Shown here in pieces: positions 27,950 to 37,485 of a stretch of DNA of 64,000 nucleotides. This DNA comes from G963668605 sp963793625 (GTDB taxonomy: Bacteria; Acidobacteriota; Terriglobia; Bryobacterales; Bryobacteraceae). Each line of letters starts with the position of its first letter. The first letter of the stretch is position 1. Position numbers and translations under genes: made by a program. The stretch is taken from assembly GCA_963793625.1 (NCBI GenBank), contig CAWCAT010000011.1:372001-436000 (forward strand), in the 5' to 3' direction. The notes under the pieces were generated by a model. That model was not told the origin of the DNA and ran no database searches. It saw nothing but the letters and a program-made list of their open reading frames with translations.

Positions 27950-27976
27950 GAAGCTGGCGCGAGGTGCGCCAGCTTC
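27950..27976. terminator. Strong hairpin between sulfatase and tRNA-Ser
   Basis: Perfect 11-bp inverted repeat GAAGCTGGCGC / GCGCCAGCTTC with a 5-nt loop (27961-27965). It lies 3' of the minus-strand sulfatase and 18 bp upstream of the tRNA. There is no strong T run on either side, so it may be an imperfect intrinsic terminator or a processing/insulating element. Confidence 0.55.
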
Positions 27977-28007
27977 GGTTATCTGGTTGTTTGGTTAATG
28001 AGGTTAC

Positions 28008-29378
28008 TTAGTTCATGGTTGTTGTTTTTTCGCGAGGTGAGAGTCCGTTGGGGTCGTTAACCTGAGCGCCTGGTGGTGGTGGCACAGGGCCTTTCAGCAA
28101 AGGATCATTCGTCGCTTGCATCCAGCGCTCCATCCGCCCACGCATTTCCTTCAATGCCGGTTGGAGGGCCGGATCGCTGATAACATTACGACGCTCAGCG
28201 GGATCAAACATCAAATCGAAAAGGGCTTCGCGAACAACCGGCTGATCGCGCCAACCGTGTTCCACCCACAGGCTCTTACTCAAGCCGTCATCGCAGTTCG
28301 GCAGGTTAGGCCCGTTACGATCATCAAAGCGGCGTATATACTTCCAGCGCTTCGTGCGGACGGCACGAGCAGGTTCGTAAGCGGCGTGAAAAGTCACTTC
28401 AGCGAATATCTCGTCGCGAATCTCCTGTATTTTTCCGTCCAGCAACGGAAGTAAGGATCGTCCCTGCAACCATGCCGGGTGTTTGATCTGCAACAGGTCG
28501 CAGATGGTCGGAAAGACGTCAACGTGCGAGACCATCGCATCACAGACCTTGCCGCCGGTAAATCCGCCGGGGCCGCGCATCGTGAGCATCACGCCGATCC
28601 CGTCGTCAGTGAGGCTGCACTTCATTGTCGGGAAAGCGATACCGTGATCGGTCGTGCTAATAACGAGGGTCTGCTCAGCCAGACCAGCGTCGGCAAGCGC
28701 CTGCAGCACTTGTCCGACAGCATCGTCCATGATGCGGGCAGAGGCTTTGAACTGCGCCATATCCTTGCGGGTCTGCGCTGAATCCGGCAGCGTAGCGGGC
28801 GGACGGGAATAGCGCTCGTCTTCCGCCGGACCTGCAGGAGGAAAATCGCGGTGGGTCTCGAAAAATCCGACATCCATAAAGAACGGTTGTTTGGGCGCTG
28901 CTTTGAGAAACGCGACAGCAGCGGCGGCGGCCACGGGAGCGCGATTGCCGGGTGAGAGCACCTGGTCATAACCGCACTCCGGTATCCGCTTTGCAGTAGC
29001 TACGTGCTGCACTCCGGAAAGCACCGTCGTGTAGCCCGCGGCCTTCAACGTATGTGCTATGTGCTGCGTATTGTCATGCAACGCAAAGCCTCGGTGAGCA
29101 AGGCCGAGCATTCCGCTAGAGTGTGCGCATTGTCCTGTCAGCAGCGCGGCGCGACTAGGGGAACAGGTCGGCGCAGCGGAAAAAGCCTGACGGAAGAGAA
29201 CGCCCTGCTCCGCAAGTTTCTGCAGATTCGGTGTCGGAATGGCATGGCCATACGGCTGGGTATAACGACCCGTGTCATGCGAGTGAATGTACAGGATATT
29301 AGGACGCGCTGCCGCCAGAGCGTTGGCGGTGGACCAACCTAAGAGCGGTGCGGCTGCAATGAACTCTCTACGCTGCAT
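28008..29378 (-). CDS. Secreted sulfatase (Cys-type formylglycine motif)
   Basis: 456 residues. N terminus MQRREFIAAAPLLGWSTANA is a Tat-like signal (R-R-x-F). The body starts RPNILYIHSHDTGRYTQPYG (metal-binding Asp in this family variant), and AAPTCSPSRAALLTG holds the C-x-P-x-R motif with Cys72 as the formylglycine precursor. TTDHGIAFPTMKCSLTDDG is the second metal-site region, and HAAYEPARAVRTKRWKYIRR closes the alkaline-phosphatase fold. It would hydrolyse sulfate esters, probably of polysaccharides, outside the cytoplasm. The substrate and the maturase gene are not visible here. The C-terminal tail PPPPGAQVNDPNGLSPREK is low complexity. Confidence 0.9.
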   Translation of the reverse strand: MQRREFIAAAPLLGWSTANALAAARPNILYIHSHDTGRYTQPYGHAIPTPNLQKLAEQGVLFRQAFSAAPTCSPSRAALLTGQCAHSSGMLGLAHRGFALHDNTQHIAHTLKAAGYTTVLSGVQHVATAKRIPECGYDQVLSPGNRAPVAAAAAVAFLKAAPKQPFFMDVGFFETHRDFPPAGPAEDERYSRPPATLPDSAQTRKDMAQFKASARIMDDAVGQVLQALADAGLAEQTLVISTTDHGIAFPTMKCSLTDDGIGVMLTMRGPGGFTGGKVCDAMVSHVDVFPTICDLLQIKHPAWLQGRSLLPLLDGKIQEIRDEIFAEVTFHAAYEPARAVRTKRWKYIRRFDDRNGPNLPNCDDGLSKSLWVEHGWRDQPVVREALFDLMFDPAERRNVISDPALQPALKEMRGRMERWMQATNDPLLKGPVPPPPGAQVNDPNGLSPREKTTTMN

Positions 29379-29440
29379 GCTTTAGAGAGTACATCACCGG
29401 TGCAGACCGTCGCATCTGTCGGCTATTCTTAAAACAAACT

Positions 29441-30974
29441 ATGTCCCAGCCGAACCCTTTCCAGGATTCGCTGCGGTTTGAACGTCGGGCGCCTGCTTGC
29501 GCCGTCGTCATATTCGGAGCGAACGGGGATCTCACCAAACGCAAACTGCTGCCGGCTTTGTACCGGTTGGCATACGAACAACGCATTCCGCCGGCGTTCG
29601 CGATAGTGGGCATCTCGCGCACGCCAATGACCGACGACGCCTTTCGCGAAAAAATGCGCGAGTCTGTGCAGGAGTTTCTGGAGAACAGCGAGTTCGATCC
29701 GGAACTCTGGAAGACTTTCGCGCAGGGCCTGTTCTATGTAGCCGGTGACCTGCATGATCCGGCCACGTACGACGCGCTGAAGCGCGACTGGATGAAATCG
29801 AACAGACGCGGCACACCGAAGGCAACGTGCTCTTCTATCTGTCGACGCAACCCAGCCAGTATGGGCCCGCGACGCTCGGCCTGGGCAAGTCCGGTACTTG
29901 CGAACGGAAACGGCTGGCGGCGCATCATCATCGAAAAGCCGATCGGCCACGATCTCGCCAGCGCACAGGAATTGAATCGAACGGTGCAGACTGTTTTTCC
30001 AGAATCGGCCATTTACCGCATCGATCACTACCTGGGCAAAGAGACCGTTCAGAACATCATGGCGTTCCGCTTTTCGAACGGCATTTTCGAACCGCTCTGG
30101 AATCGACGATATGTCAGTCATGTTCAGATCACGGCGGCGGAGTCGATCGGGGTGGAAGGACGCGGCGCGTATTATCAGGAAGCCGGCGCGCTGCGCGACA
30201 TGATCCAGAACCACCTGCTGCAGGTGATGGCGCTGACGGCAATGGAACCGCCCGCCATGTTCACGCCCGATGCCGTGCGTGACGAGCGCGCCAAGGTGCT
30301 GCAGTCCATCCGCATCTGGAAGCCGGAGGAGGTAGCCTGCAACGCGGTCGCTGGTCAGTACGGCCCGCGCGCATCGGCGGTGAGCGAAGTGCCGGGATTC
30401 CGCCAGGAAGAAGGCGTCGATCCGAATTCGCAAACGGCCACTTACGCGGCGGCTGACCTTCTTCATGGATAACTGGCGCTGGGCCGGTGTGCCTTTCTAC
30501 ATCCGCAGCGGCAAACGCCTGCCCAAGCGCGTCACCGACATCGCGATACACTTCAATGCCGCGCCACTCTCGATTTTCTCGCATGACGGCGCGGGGCGCG
30601 GCACAACGGCTGCTCCCAATCTGCTGATCCTGCGCATCCAACCCGACGAAGGCATCTCCCTGCGCTTCTCCTCCAAGTATCCCGGACGCGGAATGAAGCT
30701 GCGACCGGTGTCGATGGACTTCAACTACGGCGCAAGCTTCGGCGTGCGCTCGCCCTCCGCATACGAAACACTGCTGCTGGATGCCATCGCCCGGCGACGC
30801 GACATTATATCCGCGCCAGGACATGGTCGAAGCGAGTTGGAAGGCGATTCAGCCGATTATGGAAAACTGGGCCGGGCGCAACTTCGAATTTCCGAATTAT
30901 GCCGCCGGCACCTGGGGACCGAAGGATCCGATGAAATGCTCGCCCGGCGCGGGCATGAGTGGAGGGTGCAATGA
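29441..30974 (+). CDS. zwf: Glucose-6-phosphate 1-dehydrogenase (at least five indels)
   Basis: First enzyme of the oxidative pentose phosphate pathway: glucose 6-phosphate + NADP to 6-phosphogluconolactone. Pieces in order: VIFGANGDLTKRKLLPALYR (NADP fold), then a stretch in another frame (LFYLSTQPSQYGPATLGLGK, 29827-29890), back to IYRIDHYLGKETVQN (active-site signature), and to QITAAESIGVEGRGAYYQEA. A new frame at about 30450 gives DNWRWAGVPFYIRSGKRLPK; another near 30790 gives LYPRQDMVEASWKAIQPIME. The last change near 30925 returns to DEMLARRGHEWRVQ and the stop. Every conserved block is present, so the breaks look recent or technical. It is followed by opcA and pgl. Confidence 0.85.
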
Positions 30975-30981
30975 CGGCACT

Positions 30982-31981
30982 GTGAGCGCCGAAAAAATTC
31001 TGCAAGAGCTGTATGAGTTGTGGGCCGACCTCGCAAAGGCGGAGAACCGAGGATCAATCCGACGGCAGTGCTGCGCGCGTGTTCGATGACGCTGATCGTC
31101 GCGACGGAAGAGAAAGAGGAAGCCGAACCGGTGGGCGAAGTGCTGGCCTGCCTGATGCGCGAACATCCCAGCCGCGCGGTGGTGCTGCGCATCACGCCGG
31201 AACGACAGGCCTGCTCGATTCGCGTGTCTTCGCTGAATGCTGGATGCCGTACGGTCGTCGCCAACAGATTTGCTGCGAGCAGATCGAAATCACGGTTTCG
31301 CCTGATATGATTGCGGACGTGACGGCGCTGATTCCCGGAATAGTCGTGCCGGACCTTCCTGTTGTGCTGTGGTGCCGAACCGGCTCGCTGATCTCGATGC
31401 CGGGGTTTCAAAAAGCGCTGGCAACTTGCTGACAAGCTAATAATCGATTCCAGCGATTTTGGGGACAGTCCGCGAAACATTGCGGCAGCATGTTGCGGCT
31501 CGCAAAAGCCGGAGCAGCTTTGCGGATCTGAACTGGACTCGACTCACGCGCTGGCGCGAAGCGATAGCCCAGGCGTTCGATCCAGCGCGCGACGCGGGCA
31601 AAGCTCAACGACCTTAACGAACTCATAATCGCGTATCGCACGCCGGAGACTCCGATTACGGCGTGGTATCTGGCCGCTTGGGTGCAGCTTGCGCTCGGCA
31701 GGGCGATTCCGGCGCGCATGGAGGTTTCGAGCGGAAAATCTGGAAGGACAATTCAGGAGGTGACGCTCAGCGGACCCGGAATTTCGATCTCTGTAGCTCG
31801 GACTGAAGGTAACAGCGTTAATGTGCAAGTGGATGGGCTTGATTCGAGTGCGATATTTCCGCGGCATGCGGAACATCAATTGCTGAGTGAGGAATTATCC
31901 TTGCTCGAATCCGACCCGCTTTATGATAGTGTTCTGAAGAAAGCTTTTGAGCTTGCTTACAGCGTCCGGGAGGGCGGGTAA
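30982..31981 (+). CDS. opcA: Glucose-6-phosphate dehydrogenase assembly protein OpcA (several indels)
   Basis: Pieces in order on the plus strand: VSAEKILQELYELWADLAKA (GTG 30982; an ATG at 30971 is possible with an indel), INPTAVLRACSMTLIVATEE, REHPSRAVVLRI, SRVFAECWMPYGRRQQICCE, QIEITVSPDMIADVTALIPG, VVLWCRTGSLI, DLNWTRLTRWREAIAQAFDP, and NELIIAYRTPETPITAWYLA continuing in a clean frame from about 31605 to the stop at 31981. This is the OpcA family (PF10128), which helps assemble or activate Zwf in cyanobacteria and actinobacteria. Frame changes lie near 31060, 31210, 31435, 31470 and 31600. The stop overlaps the ATG of pgl. Confidence 0.8.
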
Positions 31982-32706
31982 TGGGCGTTCACTGGCACTC
32001 TTACACAACTCCGCAGGAAGCGGCAGAAGCCTGCGCCACACACATTGTCACGCGATTGGAAGAAGCGCTCTCAGGCGAGGGTGATGCAACCTTTGCCGTT
32101 TCCGGCGGCAGCAGTCCGAAAGCGATGTTGGAATTCTTAGCCAAAGCGCCGCTGGATTGGAAACGGATTCACCTGTTCTGGGTGGACGAGCGCGCAGTCC
32201 CGCCGACATCACCCCAGAGCAATTTTCGAATGGCGGAAGAAGCTTTAATCCTTCCGACAGGGCTTCCTCGCCGTAATGTACACCGCATTCCTGCCGAGTT
32301 GCGGCCTGAGATGGCAGCCAAGCGCTATGTCGATGACATTCGTGAATACTTTGGATTAGTAGGTGGCGAGATGCCGCATTTCGATGTTATCCATCGTGGA
32401 CTCGGAGCCGACGCCCATACGGCCAGTTTGTTCCCCGGCGAGCCATTGATCGATGATCGCGAGGGTATCGCGGCCGCAGTGTATGTCGAGAAACTGGGAC
32501 AGTATCGTATTACGATGCTGCCTGGGGTCATGCTCGCGGCCAGGCATACAGTGCTGCTGGTTACCGGCGCCGATAAAGCGGGTGCGGTACGCGCGGTTTT
32601 CCACGAGCCGTACGAACCAAAACAGTACCCGGCACAGGTTATTTCGCACCACGGCCGCAATGTTGTCTGGTTCCTGGATCAGGCTGCGGCTGCGCTGATG
32701 GATTAG
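31981..32706 (+). CDS. pgl: 6-phosphogluconolactonase
   Basis: 241 residues, DevB/SOL type. Key blocks: FAVSGGSSPKAMLEFLA (sugar-phosphate loop), IHLFWVDERAVPPTSPQSNF, DVIHRGLGADAHTASLFPG (normally D-x-x-x-L-G-x-G-x-D-G-H-x-A-S-L-F-P) and VTGADKAGAVRAVF. It hydrolyses 6-phosphogluconolactone from Zwf to 6-phosphogluconate. The ATG at 31981 overlaps the opcA stop by one base, so zwf-opcA-pgl is one operon. Two usual Gly positions are changed (GLGADAH instead of G-x-G-x-D-G-H), slightly unusual but with the acidic and His residues retained. Confidence 0.92.
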   Translation: MGVHWHSYTTPQEAAEACATHIVTRLEEALSGEGDATFAVSGGSSPKAMLEFLAKAPLDWKRIHLFWVDERAVPPTSPQSNFRMAEEALILPTGLPRRNVHRIPAELRPEMAAKRYVDDIREYFGLVGGEMPHFDVIHRGLGADAHTASLFPGEPLIDDREGIAAAVYVEKLGQYRITMLPGVMLAARHTVLLVTGADKAGAVRAVFHEPYEPKQYPAQVISHHGRNVVWFLDQAAAALMD

Positions 32707-32717
32707 CAATTCCTATC

Positions 32718-34135
32718 CTATTGCCGGGATTTCGGCCACGGATAGTCGTTCTTGCCTGCCGACGGCTCCACCGTCCCCGGCGGGAGCGTCTTCTGCCAGG
32801 ACAGCAACTTCTCCGCCATGTCTTTCACTAGCGCGGGCTGGCGGTCGGCCAGGTTATTCAGCTCCATCGCATCGGCGGGAATATCGTACAGTTCGACGCG
32901 GCTGCGGTCGGGATTCATCAACAGCTTCCACTTGCCGTCGCGCATCGAGAGCATCGGGCTGCGATTGACGTTATATCCGGCGATGTTGAAGCGCCATTCC
33001 CAGTAGAGCGGTTTGGTGCGCGCGCGCGAGGCGCCGGCCAGGATATCGGAGACATCCTCACCGTCGGGCCGCAGATCGGCGGCATTGGCACCCGCCATCC
33101 GCACGATGGTCGGCATGAAGTCCACGGCCGTGACGACGGCGCGGTCTTCCACGCGGCCTGCAGGAACGACGCCGGGAAGCCGCGCAATCAGAGGAAGCCG
33201 CACACCGCCCTCATACAGGCTCCGCTTACGTCCGCGGAACGGCCCGGGCGAACCGAACGCGCTGTGGCTGGCGTTGCGAATGTGAATGTCCTCTGGACCG
33301 TTGTCGCTCGAAAAGAGCACGAGCGTATTTCCGGCCAGGCCCATCGCATCGAGTTCCTTGAGCAGCCGCCCGATCTCGTCGTCGAGGTTACGCAGAGAGG
33401 CGAAGTAGATCTGATTCGCTCCCAGGTGGCCGGACGCGGTCTGAGGGCTGAGTTTCATAAACGGCTCCAGCTGTTCCTTGGTGGGATCGAGCGTGGCGTG
33501 CGGAAGCAGCGTACAGAGATTCGCGTAGAACGGTTTGTCTGGCGCTTCCCGGATGAAGCGTAGCGTCTCATCGACGAACAGGCGGGTGGATTGCGCCCGG
33601 AATCCCGGGGTCTGTTCCTTCCAGCGCTGCTCATTCGAATTCACCGACTTGTGGTGGTCGAAGCCATAGGCGTCCGGCAGCGGCGCGCCCTCACCACTCC
33701 CCATATGCCACTTGCCGACCTGATGAGTACGGTACCCGACCTTTTTAAGCAAGCCCGGAAGGGTATAAACCGAGGGGTCAAGAAAGTTCGGCATGCTGCG
33801 CGCTTCATTCGTTGCGGCGTCCGCAAAGTGACCGTGGACGCGATGCCTTCCGGGGAAGTGGCCGGTCAGGAACCCGGTCCGGCTGGGCGAACAGACCGGC
33901 CCGTTCACGTAGAACTGAGTGAACATGGTGCCTTGTTGGGCGAGGCGGTCGATGTTAGGCGTCTTAAGGCGCTGGTTGCCGTAGCAGCTCAAGTCTCCCC
34001 ACCCAAGATCGTCGGTGAGGATAAAAAGGATATTGGGCGGACGCTTCTGCGCGGCGCCGGCACCAAACCGGAGCGCCGCTCCAACGGTAGCGCTAAGAGC
34101 TTCTTCGGGTTGCGTGTCGCATGGGACAGATTCAT
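32718..34135 (-). CDS. Secreted sulfatase (arylsulfatase A-like), one frameshift in the signal region
   Basis: ATG 34135 gives MNLSHATRNPKKLLAL; a frame change near 34088 continues as TVGAALRFGAGAAQKRPPNI and LFILTDDLGWGDLSCYGNQR, restoring a full signal peptide and the first metal-binding Asp pair. GPVCSPSRTGFLTG is the formylglycine motif, VGKWHMGSGEG holds conserved Lys and His, and FSSDNGPEDIHIRNASHSAF is the second metal site. Joined length is about 472 residues. Likely acts on sulfated glycans in the periplasm or outside. It ends 11 bp from the convergent pgl gene and follows the esterase-like gene in the same direction. Confidence 0.88.
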
Positions 34136-34221
34136 GATACTTTAGCTGCGACCCTTCACAGACAAATTCCCCCTTGACGACGACAGCGCGACGCCGTCAA
34201 ATAGGAGCACGGGGGTGTCCC

Positions 34222-34413
34222 ATGGACATTGTCGCGAATGGACCAGTGCACCTGAGCGGTGAAGAGCTTGAGCTTGTGGTGGATATGCTCGACCGTGAAC
34301 AAGCCCGATTACATTACGAGACCCGGCACACGGACAAACGAGCCTACCGGGACGAATTGAAGCACAGGCTTGTGATTGTCGAAGGTTTGCTGGGCCGGCT
34401 GCGTAAGAACTAA
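34222..34413 (+). CDS. Small conserved-looking helical protein
   Basis: 63 residues from ATG 34222: MDIVANGPVHLSGEELELVV then a run of helix with RHTDKRAYRDELKHR. The pattern of a leading L-S-x-E-E-x-x-L-V, a helix ending H-T-D, and a second E-L-x-x-R-L-x-x-I/V-E-x-L-L helix is familiar from small proteins in Solibacter-type genomes (recollection, unverified). It lies in the 298 bp between two minus-strand genes. The long minus-strand frame through it is a read-through caused by an indel at the hydrolase end. Function unknown. Confidence 0.55.
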   Translation: MDIVANGPVHLSGEELELVVDMLDREQARLHYETRHTDKRAYRDELKHRLVIVEGLLGRLRKN

Positions 34414-34433
34414 GTTTTCGCGATGACGCCGAG

Positions 34434-35565
34434 TTACGGGCGCAGAATGGCAGCCCGCGCACACCGTGGAACATGTGCGGGCCGTCGAAAATCTCCTGCT
34501 CCGTTTCTTTGCCGGCGCCCATCGCCTCGTACATGGTCTTCACGCGTGCGAAACTTGCTTTGCTGGCTTCGATGGGAAAGATCGGATCCTTATCCCCAGA
34601 CTCCACAAAAAGCGGACGCGGCGCGATCAGACCGGCAACATCGTACATCTCACACCACTGCAGAATCCCGGGCACGTAGTTGTCGATGCAGTGCGACATG
34701 CTCATGATGCTGTCGCGGAACGTATTCAGGTAGCAGCTAACGAAGGCGACCCGGATGCGCGGCTCCAGCGCGGCGGAAAAAAGCGTGCAGGTGCCGCCAC
34801 CTGAAATTCCGACACAGCCAATGCGCTTTGCGTCGAGTTCTTTGCGCGTCTCAATCCAGTCAACTGTACGGATCACGTCATGCACGCGCCAGCCGAGCAT
34901 CGTCTCACCTGATAGAAGCGCGGAACCAGCAGCAGGCTGGCACGCGTTTGCGGTAGGACTCTTCTTCTTTGTGATCTCATCGCGACGGCAACCAAAGGCC
35001 ATAGGCTCGATCGCAATCGCCGCCATGCCATTTTCGACAGCCTGCAATCCGAAATCGTAAGCGTAGCCCTGCTTGACTGTGCGAATCTTTCCGTTTGGAT
35101 CGATACCGACGATGTCATCGACGCCGAGTCCGTGACCCGGAACACAGATCATTGTGGCGTAGGGCGGTGCCACGTTCTTCGGTGTTACCAGGTAAGCCAG
35201 CACGCTCACACCGGGGCGGCTTTCAAAGACGAGCTTCTCGCGACGATACGTAGGCTGTTCGACAACTTCGAGCGTCTGCGCTTCGGTCGGCCTGCGGTTC
35301 AACCGGCAACCCGCCAAGCAATTCAGCGATTCTCGGACGAAGGCGTTTCTGCCACGCCTCAACCTGTTTGCGGTTCGTTGCATTGAAGGTCATCCGAAGC
35401 GGTGCGCTCTCATGGCGCTTCTTTGTCCAGTACACGGATCAAAGGACGAAGCCGTTACTTTGGATTCGGATCCATCGAGCGGACCCTTAGTACTTCGTCT
35501 GGGCAGAGGCTGCACTACTGAGTACAGCGATACCCAACTGGCGTCGGGACAGATTTGGAGGACAT
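34434..35565 (-). CDS. Secreted alpha/beta hydrolase, acetyl-xylan-esterase-like (three or more indels)
   Basis: The clean core (about 35290 to 34445) reads YRREKLVFESRPGVSVLAYL, ICVPGHGLGVDDIVGIDPNG, GCVGISGGGTCTLFSAALEP (nucleophile elbow G-x-S-x-G), RPLFVESGDKDPIFPIEASK (acid) and FDGPHMFHGVRGLPF (His). Upstream, one frame over, lies ATNRKQVEAWQKRLRPRIAE, and still further LGIAVLSSAASAQT, a signal peptide end after ATG 35565. One indel at the 3' end makes the frame miss the natural stop at 34434. This is the layout of the family of acetyl-xylan esterase/dienelactone-hydrolase-like proteins common next to sulfatases. Breaks lie near 35540, 35490, 35435, 35290 and 34445. Confidence 0.7.
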
Positions 35566-35576
35566 CGTCTCTTAGT

Positions 35577-37469
35577 CTAGTGAATCCACTCGCGTGTGCG
35601 CATCTCGGTTTCAAAACGAGCGCGCACTTCCTGGGCGGAAGATGGAGCCACGGACTGCCCTTCCGTACCTTTTCCGATCAGCCAGGCTCCTGGCAAAGGG
35701 GTGCTGGATACGACGTATTTATAGCGCTTCAAATCCGGGGCCGGCGCCCCTGGTGCAGACTCAAAGACATCGTAAGCCAAACCTTTATCGACAGCCCAGA
35801 CTTCCAGGAACTGTTGCAGCATCCAATCCGCAGGGTTACGGATCTGCCCATCGGCAAAGCTGGTCAGCGACCACGCGTTGTAGCTGCGCACGACTGCGAG
35901 CTGCGCAACCGGTTTCACGGGCCTGCGCTTCTCCAGACGTGCATGGAAAGCTCCGGCGCGCTCCCAGCTCTCAGGCTTCACTTTCGGAAAACTATTTCCA
36001 TAACCGAGCCACATTACTGCATCAACCCCCTGTTTCCATTGTTCGGCAGCCATGCGGTCGATTTCGGCAGGAGTCGGATCCTGCAAACCGTCGCGGCCGC
36101 CGTAGGTGTGCGCCTGCATCCAGGGAATCAGCAACCGTTTGTAGCGTCGAGCCAGGCCCGCGTAGTAGGTCATGTCGCGTGGAATCACCGAGCGGTAACC
36201 GGCGGCCTGCACCGGGTAAGGATCCAGGTGCGCAATGTCGAGAACCCGCGTCAGCAATTCGGCGCCGCTGCCATCGTGATCGTTGCTCAGGTCAAAGACG
36301 CCGGCGCGAGTCGTATTGCGGAACAGCAGCAAGCCAGGAGCAGCTTTTGCGATTTCTTCATGTACGAGTCCGGCCAAGCCGGCGGCGGCTTCGTGAAGCG
36401 AATACATCCACCATGCATAACTATCGGGGCCATAGATTTCCGGATAGCCCCAGGTGCGCGGATAATCCAGATTCTTCGCACGCGTGCGATATGCGGCGAT
36501 CGAGACGTCGCTGTAATCCCAGAGAGGGAAATTCACCGCTGGCGAATCGGGCTGCACGTGTCCGGTGGGATAAAAGCACTCGTCCCCGAAGCGCATCGCA
36601 ATCACGACGTCCAGCGGGAATTTGCCGCCGTTCGCGGTGGTCCACACGTCTATGATGCGGCGCGTTTCACGGCGCAGCGTTTCGCGCGTACTCTCGGCGG
36701 CTGCGCTCACGACACCATGGCCGAAAAGCCAATATTTGTTGGTGCCGTGATAAGGCCAATAAACTGCGATGCCGACGTGATCCAACATGGCCTTGTCCAA
36801 GCCGGTGAGATCAAATTTAAGCGTGTATAGTTTTCGCTCGGCGGTTTCTTTGGCTGCAGGCATACTCGCGTTCACACTATCGTGTTCCAGTTTCGTTCCG
36901 GCTGGCGCGGGCGTGATGATTGCAGGAACTATTTTGAGGTGCTGGCTGCCATCGAACTTGCGCAGCGGCACTACAATCTCCGCTCGTAGCGGCGCGCCCA
37001 TATCGGGAAAGTAATGCCCCACCGGTTCGCCAGCGACGCGCGGGCCGGTACCACCACTGCCTACTGTGTATGGCAGGCTACGGCTGTAGACCGGCGGCTC
37101 AATAACAATTTGCTGCGCTGCGGCATTGAATCGAAAAACATGGCGATCGAGCGCCTTGCCCTGGTAGACTCCGCCGATCATGAGCGCATCGACAGGCTGC
37201 AGACCGTTCCCGCGCACAATGTCTGCACGTTCTGTCATATCGGAAACGCCGATATGCAGTTTCATTCCGTGCCGTCGCGCGTCGGCGAGCGCGTCCTGTG
37301 CGGCTTTGACGTTGTTGGAGGCGTTACTACTCACCACCCCCACACCGTGCGCTTTCAGATCGGCATAGTCTTTGTCAACCGTCTCAACTTTGCGATAGGT
37401 CGACCAGGCAACAGGAACTTGCTCCGCCAGGAGTGGTAAGGAAAACAACAGGGCTATGATTCGCAGCAT
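35577..37469 (-). CDS. Large secreted protein, possible TIM-barrel glycoside-hydrolase-like, family unknown
   Basis: 630 residues, one clean frame. A signal peptide (MLRIIALLFSLPLLAE) is followed by VPVAWSTYRKVETVDKDYAD and a segment GVGVVSSNASNNVKAAQDAL that suggests barrel strands and helices. A beta-rich middle (LRAEIVVPLRKFDGSQHLKI) precedes a barrel-like second half: GGKFPLDVVIAMRFGDECFY, RTWGYPEIYGPDSYAWWMYS, LLIPWMQAHTYGGRDGLQDP, GVDAVMWLGYGNSF. The last portion resembles the start of a flavodoxin-like/GATase domain as in GH42-type enzymes (LAVVRSYNAWSLTSF). I cannot name the family. It sits in a sulfatase/esterase neighbourhood, so polysaccharide work is a reasonable guess. Confidence 0.6.
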   Translation of the reverse strand: MLRIIALLFSLPLLAEQVPVAWSTYRKVETVDKDYADLKAHGVGVVSSNASNNVKAAQDALADARRHGMKLHIGVSDMTERADIVRGNGLQPVDALMIGGVYQGKALDRHVFRFNAAAQQIVIEPPVYSRSLPYTVGSGGTGPRVAGEPVGHYFPDMGAPLRAEIVVPLRKFDGSQHLKIVPAIITPAPAGTKLEHDSVNASMPAAKETAERKLYTLKFDLTGLDKAMLDHVGIAVYWPYHGTNKYWLFGHGVVSAAAESTRETLRRETRRIIDVWTTANGGKFPLDVVIAMRFGDECFYPTGHVQPDSPAVNFPLWDYSDVSIAAYRTRAKNLDYPRTWGYPEIYGPDSYAWWMYSLHEAAAGLAGLVHEEIAKAAPGLLLFRNTTRAGVFDLSNDHDGSGAELLTRVLDIAHLDPYPVQAAGYRSVIPRDMTYYAGLARRYKRLLIPWMQAHTYGGRDGLQDPTPAEIDRMAAEQWKQGVDAVMWLGYGNSFPKVKPESWERAGAFHARLEKRRPVKPVAQLAVVRSYNAWSLTSFADGQIRNPADWMLQQFLEVWAVDKGLAYDVFESAPGAPAPDLKRYKYVVSSTPLPGAWLIGKGTEGQSVAPSSAQEVRARFETEMRTREWIH

Positions 37470-37485
37470 CAGTCATCGGACTCGC

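Noticed and set aside
29429..30466. 345-residue minus-strand open frame
   Set aside because: Antisense to zwf; stays open only because of codon bias.
35412..36830. 472-residue plus-strand open frame
   Set aside because: Antisense shadow of the 630-residue secreted protein; no domain resemblance.
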